This document shows positions 59,340 to 64,000 of a DNA stretch of 64,000 bases, one piece after another. The notes below the pieces were generated by a model, which saw only the letters and a list, made by a program, of their open reading frames with translations, made no database searches and was not told the DNA's origin. Both the position numbers and the translations under genes were made by a program. The DNA is from Acanthochlamys bracteata (Eukaryota > Streptophyta > Magnoliopsida > Pandanales > Velloziaceae): NCBI GenBank assembly GCA_019914995.1, contig CM034135.1:3536501-3600500 (forward strand). Direction: 5' to 3'. Within the stretch, counting starts at the first letter, position 1; each line of letters starts with the position of its first letter.

Positions 59340-62140
59340 CAGAAACACAGTCGCCGAAGCTCTCCACCGCTCCATGGCGGAGGAGAGATGTCAGAGTGGC
59401 TTGGGAGAAACTCGTCCAGTGGTCTCGATCTTGCCGCTCTCGGTGCACTTCTGGTGTACTTTAACCGACCAGTAAGGTAAAGTCACAATCTTTTAGTTTT
59501 CATGTTGCTCCCAATTTGTGCTTGAACTTTTGGATCTCAAATATGTTAGGTATTCTTTGTGCGAGGCAGTTGTTTTGTTCGTAAACTGGCATGCTCCAAA
59601 TGGTTGATTTTTGCTTTGCTTATAATGTGGGGATTTGTTTTTGTGCCACTAATTGTTAAGTTGTACGAAATTCTGGTGCCTGAGTAACTTCATTTTACGT
59701 GGTTATTAGTGAGAAGCAAGTTTGTCATTGGGATTTCAACTCTAGCAGGAAAACAGTATTTTCATTTATTCCTCGTTATGAGATCTGATAGTTCCTTCTA
59801 TTTTGCCATAGCAAATATATTCCAGAATGCAAAGTTGCCTGACAACGTAGTTGCCACCACTAACTTGAAAGACGCCTAACTGGGTGCTGACTTTTGCCTG
59901 CATGCTGTACCAGTACAGGTATTGATAAAGTGTGTTATTTTTGTGTTAAATAGTTTTAAGAATTTATAAGAAAAATTAAATGTAGAGCTGAAGGGTAGAA
60001 CATTTATCCAAAAATCACTGTAGCACTTTTAGTGACTATGGATTTACTAGTTTGGTGGAAGACTCTGGCTGGATGCTTGCTGTTTTTAAAGCCTGAATGG
60101 ATATTGTAACCTTGTCTCCTTTATGTCAGTTCAGTTCATCCTTTCTTGAAGGGATCTCACAGGATGTTGATCCTAAGATCCAATTCGTATCACTTAGCAG
60201 AGGCTTGATGCTAAATACAGTGACATCTCAAATAAATCTACAGGCGTTGGGAAATGCACACCAGCCATTTATTGTCCCATATGGGCCATCTTTTTCCGTA
60301 GAAATAATGAACAAGTTGCCTATAGGCGTACTAGCAATTAGTTAGGAACTTGTTATTGTTTACTGCTTGACTATTAATACCGACTTTGATAAAGTTGCAG
60401 CTGTGGTGGTAACATCAAAGGATAAAAAGTTTGCCAGTGCTACATTAGCTTCTTCCACTTAGGTTAAGCACTTCTAGGTGAGAATTACTTTTACAGTGGA
60501 TTTTTCCATAGAAGTATTACTGGAACTTGCTCCGTCTTGACTTGGAATAATCACATTCCATCCTTAGTACTAGAGTTAGTAGTCCATCGATGCCAGCCTT
60601 TTATGGAAAATGTATCAGTTTAAGATGTGATGATGCTCCAGTGATGTAATAGGAGTAGAAGTAGCAGGAGCACCAAAAATTGTACTTTGCTATAGCAGCA
60701 GGAATAGTGGAGGGAATGAATCTTGCTAATAATTGTATGGCTGCTCTTGTTGCATGGGGTTGTTCAGAGGCACAATGCTTGGCAAAAACAAAAGGCAAGT
60801 GAGCTTGTTCTTCATTTTCTAGAATTGCCAATAAAGTTGATGATGTATTTAAGTTCATCAGATTGATGACAGTGATTCCATATATAGTCTCACTTACATG
60901 CCTATGATCATGACAATGTCTCACAATTAAATGTATCAGTTGGTCATTTATGTGGAAAGTCTTTCTGTGCCAAACATATATGAAATTTAATTGTTCATCG
61001 TTCTGTTTGATCCTCTATTGATGTCTATGATCTTTATGTATGGTATTCTTTACCCAGTAGGATATTTTGTGTGTAATGAATTCACCTTCTTTGTTGAAGA
61101 TGGGAGTGATAACGTCTACACTTGCTGGATTATCAGGCTCTGGTGACATTATGGTTACGTACATGCTTTATGCATCTTTAACGGAATAGAACCATTGCAG
61201 TGCGCCTTTGATCTGGAGAGAAGCTTGATGATATAGTGAGTCAATGAATCAGGCTCTTGAGAGTTTGGATTCGCTTTTTCTTTTAGGCCTCCTTTTCTTG
61301 AAAAATCATCTTAGGGGATTCTCTTTAAAACTTAAATCGTAGATGGAGGTGTATCAACAGCTTGTGCTGCTATTGCATTGGCTGAAAGGTATCATGTCAA
61401 GATGCCAGCTCTAACAGCAGCTGCACGAATCATTGACAATGACTTAACCCCATCTAAGGCTGCACGAGAGTTGATGACCCTTCCTCAGGTCATTTTAGTC
61501 GCTCTTTGTTTCAACATAAAGTAACTAGACATGTTAAACTATGAAAGTAACTTGGACACTACCTTATGCAAGTATGAGTAGTTTTTGTTCGCTTAGGGGC
61601 ATATTCCCTTTCGATAAAAGAAAAGGTACCTTTTATTCATTTGTTTACTTGTTTGTCCTTCTCTATTAGAAAATAATCGAAGTCATCTTCTCTGTATTAG
61701 AAAACATTGAAGTACTATCTGGAATAAGCCATTCTGACTTTGACAAAGTAGAATGCACTGCTAAATGTCACTAAATTCCTGATATTGTTACTAGCTTACC
61801 ATGTTTACTCCATTAATTCAGTATCTTTACTGAAAGATTGGTATGATATTTACTGATACATGCCAACTCTTTATGTACAACCTTGAACACGTGTAAAGGA
61901 AATTAAATCAAATTTGATGGTTCATAATTGCTTGGCCTCTAGACGACCGCAAAAGTCCACTGCCCTGCTTGATTTGCCCTCAAGTTCATTGCAAGTGTTT
62001 GCCTCAAGGCTTTATATTTAGTTTAATGCAAGTGTGTTTTTGCGATGTACATGATTTTCCTATTGCAAATAAATCTTGACCAGCTATCTTTCTCCCTCTT
62101 TGATGTTATGATGTGCATATTGCAGGTTGAAGAAGTGTAA
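59340..62140 (+). pseudogene. Plastid glycerol-3-phosphate dehydrogenase (GLY1/SFD1-like) pseudogene
   Basis: Pieces of the enzyme occur in order, separated by intron-like sequence: RVAWEKLVQWSRSCRS (about 59395), KLPDNVVATTNLKDA-stop-LGADFCLHAVPVQ (59830-59920), FSSSFLEGISQDVDPKIQF and QALGNAHQPFIVPYGPSFSV (60130-60310), TSKDKKFASATL (about 60413), AAGIVEGMNLANNCMAALVA (60690-60755), ITSTLAGLSGSGDIMV (61108-61155), NRTIAVRL-stop-SGEKLDDI (about 61185), VSTACAAIALAERYHVKMPA (61345-61410), RIIDNDLTPSKAARELMTLP (to 61487) and a last exon VEEV-stop (62126-62140). Disabling changes include in-frame stops (TAA near 59877; TGA near 61208), several frameshifts and loss of the GGGSFGTAM NAD-binding exon. 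Since introns remain, it decayed in place rather than by retrotransposition. The living enzyme makes plastid glycerol-3-phosphate for glycerolipids. Confidence 0.88.
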
Positions 62141-63030
62141 AAAAGGTTGAAGTACATCGAGATCAAAACTTCGCAGGTTGTCCTACTTGAAGATGGAAGA
62201 AAGGACCTTGATGAATAATCAGAACTTCATCCAGGCAAGTCTATCTCATTTCTGTGAAGCTAGTCTGTGACTAGTCCACTTACCAAAGTTGCTGAAATTG
62301 ATCTATAAGCATATTACGGCTAATGCTAAACATTTATTTCTGAGACAAAATCCCTGATATGCAGACCCAGAGTTTGCATCACATGGAAACGCCTTTATGG
62401 TGCGTAATATGCAAGCGTTCTAATGAATGCTTATTCACATCATGCTGTTTTTAGATTAAGTTCTAAAGATTCGTATTTCAAGAAGTTCAACTGGATTTCA
62501 GCTTCTGAATAACTGGAAAAACTAAACAAAAGCAGGCCAGAATGTTCCGCTGTCTGTCTCAATACTGCCTCGGAACTTTCTAAACTTGAAACATTTTCAT
62601 TTCATTATCTTCATTTCAGTTGTGGTTATCTTTTTATGGTTTTCAAACATGAGAACGAGATTCCTGCTGTAAGTACTTCAGTATATTAATCATTCCAGTT
62701 GTGATAATGTACGAAAAAATAATGTTGATTCGTGTTGTATGATATTTACAGTACGCTCATTTTTATAGCAGCAGACACAAATATCAAGCAAGCAATAAAC
62801 GAAGTCGTCCCTCCAAAATTACGCAGTGACAAATAATTAGTTTAGTATTGCAAGTAAAAAAACCATTCTTTTGCCGCAAATAGCTTCGCTTCTAAGGTGG
62901 AGTTAGCTGCAATGTACGTCAAGGAGGCTATCAACCGAATGAGACCTGATAATGAATTGAGCTAAAGCTCTCCTCTCCAGATTCCAATTTTAAAAACATC
63001 CGTCAGAAATTTAGCATAAAATAGTTTTAA
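62141..63030. other. Spacer with a possible exon remnant
   Basis: Mostly ordinary AT-rich sequence. At 62888-62964 a plus-strand frame reads ASKVELAAMYVKEAINRMRP and a few more residues to a stop, preceded by CAAATAG, which could be a splice acceptor. I do not recognise it and no partner exon is obvious. Confidence 0.3.
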
Positions 63031-63158
63031 TTGGGCTAAGAAGCAGCCCAAGCCCACGTAAATCCGTGTCGATGTATATATTTTTAGCGTATAAAAGAAA
63101 GCAAAGAGCATGTATTATTAAGATCATACAACATAATAGTGATGCTTGCTACGGTAAT
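63031..63158 (+). promoter_or_regulatory. Promoter of the PPR gene
   Basis: TTGGGCT at 63031 and AGCCCA at 63045 and 63051 form a site II cluster. TGTATATATTT (63073) and GTATAAAAG (63089) are possible TATA boxes about 70-85 bp before the first in-frame ATG at 63159. Confidence 0.5.
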
Positions 63159-64000
63159 ATGGTATGGAATTCTAAAACCAAAACCGTTTTGCAAAGGACA
63201 ACTGTTGCAAGTAGAAAGTTCCACTTGGAACCACAAGAACACTGCAACTCCATTGCACAGCAAAGGTCTTGGAGGTATACATTCCCTACCCTTCTCAAGG
63301 ACTGCGCAGCCGCGCTTGATCTTAACCATGGAAAGAAGATGCATTCTTCCATTTTGCAAATGGGCCTTCAGTCAGATTGTTTCATATCTAGCTCTCTTAT
63401 CAACATGTACGCTAAATGTGGTTCTTTGTCTGATGCCTGCAAAGTGTTCTATCAATTGCCTTGGAGAGATGCCAGTCTCTGGAACACCATGCTTGCTGCC
63501 TACTTTTGCTGTCACTATCACGAAGATGGTCTTGCCTTGTTGTTTGAGATGCAATTGGCTGGTTTCAAACCTGATGGTCATGCGGTCAGCACACTTATTG
63601 GTGCATGCGCCGGAGGATGTTTGGACATTGTGCATGGAAGGCAGGTTCATGCTTTTGCTGTTAGGAACTTGATGGTGCACTGCGAGGCATTTTTGGAAGC
63701 TGCATTGATTAACATGTATATGAGGTGGAACGAGGTGGAGGAAGCACACAAGGTCTTTGATATGTCAAGCAATAAGAACGTGTACATATGGAATGCAATG
63801 GTTGGAGGTTTGTCACAGAGGGGCTTTTGGGAGAAAAGCATGGAGCTTTTCTTAAGCATGAGGAGTGAGAATGTCGAGATGAAGTCTTTGACACTTTCAA
63901 GTGTCCTGACTGCATGCTCAATGGGGGAGGTGTTGGACTTTGGTGAAGGAGTTCACAGTTGCGTGATAAGAATGGGGTTTGAGCTTGACCCATATGTTGG
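63159..64000 (+). CDS. PPR protein, PLS subfamily, 5' part (runs off the window)
   Basis: A single open frame runs from ATG 63159 to the window end, about 280 residues, with no stop. After a short N-terminus (MVWNSKTKTVLQRTTVASRK) the sequence is a chain of pentatricopeptide motifs: YTFPTLLKDCAAALDLNHGK, FISSSLINMYAKCGSLSDAC, SLWNTMLAAYFCCHYHEDGL, ALINMYMRWNEVEEAHKVFD, YIWNAMVGGLSQRGFWEKSM, LSSVLTACSMGEVLDFGEGV. The P, L and S type spacing points to an organelle RNA-editing or processing factor. It resembles Arabidopsis At2g40720 from memory. The true start could lie further upstream, since the frame stays open for some distance. The C-terminal E/DYW part is outside the window. Confidence 0.88.
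   Translation, partial: MVWNSKTKTVLQRTTVASRKFHLEPQEHCNSIAQQRSWRYTFPTLLKDCAAALDLNHGKKMHSSILQMGLQSDCFISSSLINMYAKCGSLSDACKVFYQLPWRDASLWNTMLAAYFCCHYHEDGLALLFEMQLAGFKPDGHAVSTLIGACAGGCLDIVHGRQVHAFAVRNLMVHCEAFLEAALINMYMRWNEVEEAHKVFDMSSNKNVYIWNAMVGGLSQRGFWEKSMELFLSMRSENVEMKSLTLSSVLTACSMGEVLDFGEGVHSCVIRMGFELDPYV

Noticed and set aside
63139..63749. 177- and 125-codon frames near the window end
   Set aside because: They are other-frame readings of the PPR gene, whose true frame is open from 63159 to the window end.
1..64000. tRNA, rRNA, CRISPR arrays, riboswitches, phage or organelle insertions
   Set aside because: Looked for and not seen; the sequence reads as ordinary plant nuclear DNA with genes and decayed transposons.

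Overview
This window is a piece of a plant nuclear genome, most likely a eudicot. Genes are split by GT-AG introns, spacers are AT-rich, and the proteins are plant-specific (vacuolar sorting receptor, plastid-targeted EF-P and FAX, U-box PUB62 type, LRR receptor kinases, PLS-type PPR). No bacterial, viral, organellar or CRISPR feature was seen. The species cannot be named from the sequence.

Layout. 1-6.9 kb is decayed transposon territory: an RTE-type LINE lies on the minus strand (1040-2640), a fragment carrying the other half of the same kind of LINE lies on the plus strand (4720-5215), a TAA-flanked MITE and a CACTA-like MITE sit between them, and two diverged copies of a GAAATCGAA-rich repeat flank the group. 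8.1-10.6 kb (+) is a receptor-like cytoplasmic pseudokinase with a 1-bp frameshift. 11.9-15.7 kb (-) is a U-box protein of the PUB62/63 type. It diverges from a plastid elongation factor P gene (16.2-18.9 kb, +), and the two share a 519-bp promoter region. 20.6-24.9 kb (+) encodes a secreted or type I membrane protein with an acidic, tryptophan-rich tail. 29.0-32.6 kb (-) is an IRK/PXC2-type LRR receptor kinase. 35.8-41.7 kb (+) is an Arc1p/AIMP1-like tRNA-binding protein in 12 exons. 42.1-46.6 kb (-) is a decayed Ty3/gypsy element with both LTRs, PBS and PPT, and a MITE nested in its integrase. 47.1-51.7 kb (+) is FAX3-like. 52.8-57.5 kb (-) is a vacuolar sorting receptor in 12 exons. 59.3-62.1 kb (+) is an intron-containing pseudogene of plastid glycerol-3-phosphate dehydrogenase (GLY1/SFD1). 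63.2 kb to the end (+) is the 5' part of a PPR gene that continues past the window.

The genes are independent eukaryotic transcription units, not an operon. Several are housekeeping or organelle-related (EF-P, AIMP1-like, FAX3, VSR, PPR), and clusters of TGGGCY (site II) motifs precede the EF-P/PUB62 pair, AIMP1-like, the GLY1 pseudogene and the PPR gene. From memory, the order AIMP1-like, GLY1, PPR matches Arabidopsis chromosome 2 (At2g40660, At2g40690, At2g40720), so the right-hand part looks like a conserved syntenic block in which the GLY1 copy has died.

I did not find a convincing new biological system. The most useful leads are the GLY1 loss inside a syntenic block, the LINE whose two halves face each other, the frameshifted pseudokinase, and the MITE nested in the gypsy integrase. 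All exon boundaries were read by eye from frame continuity, splice signals and remembered family sequence.
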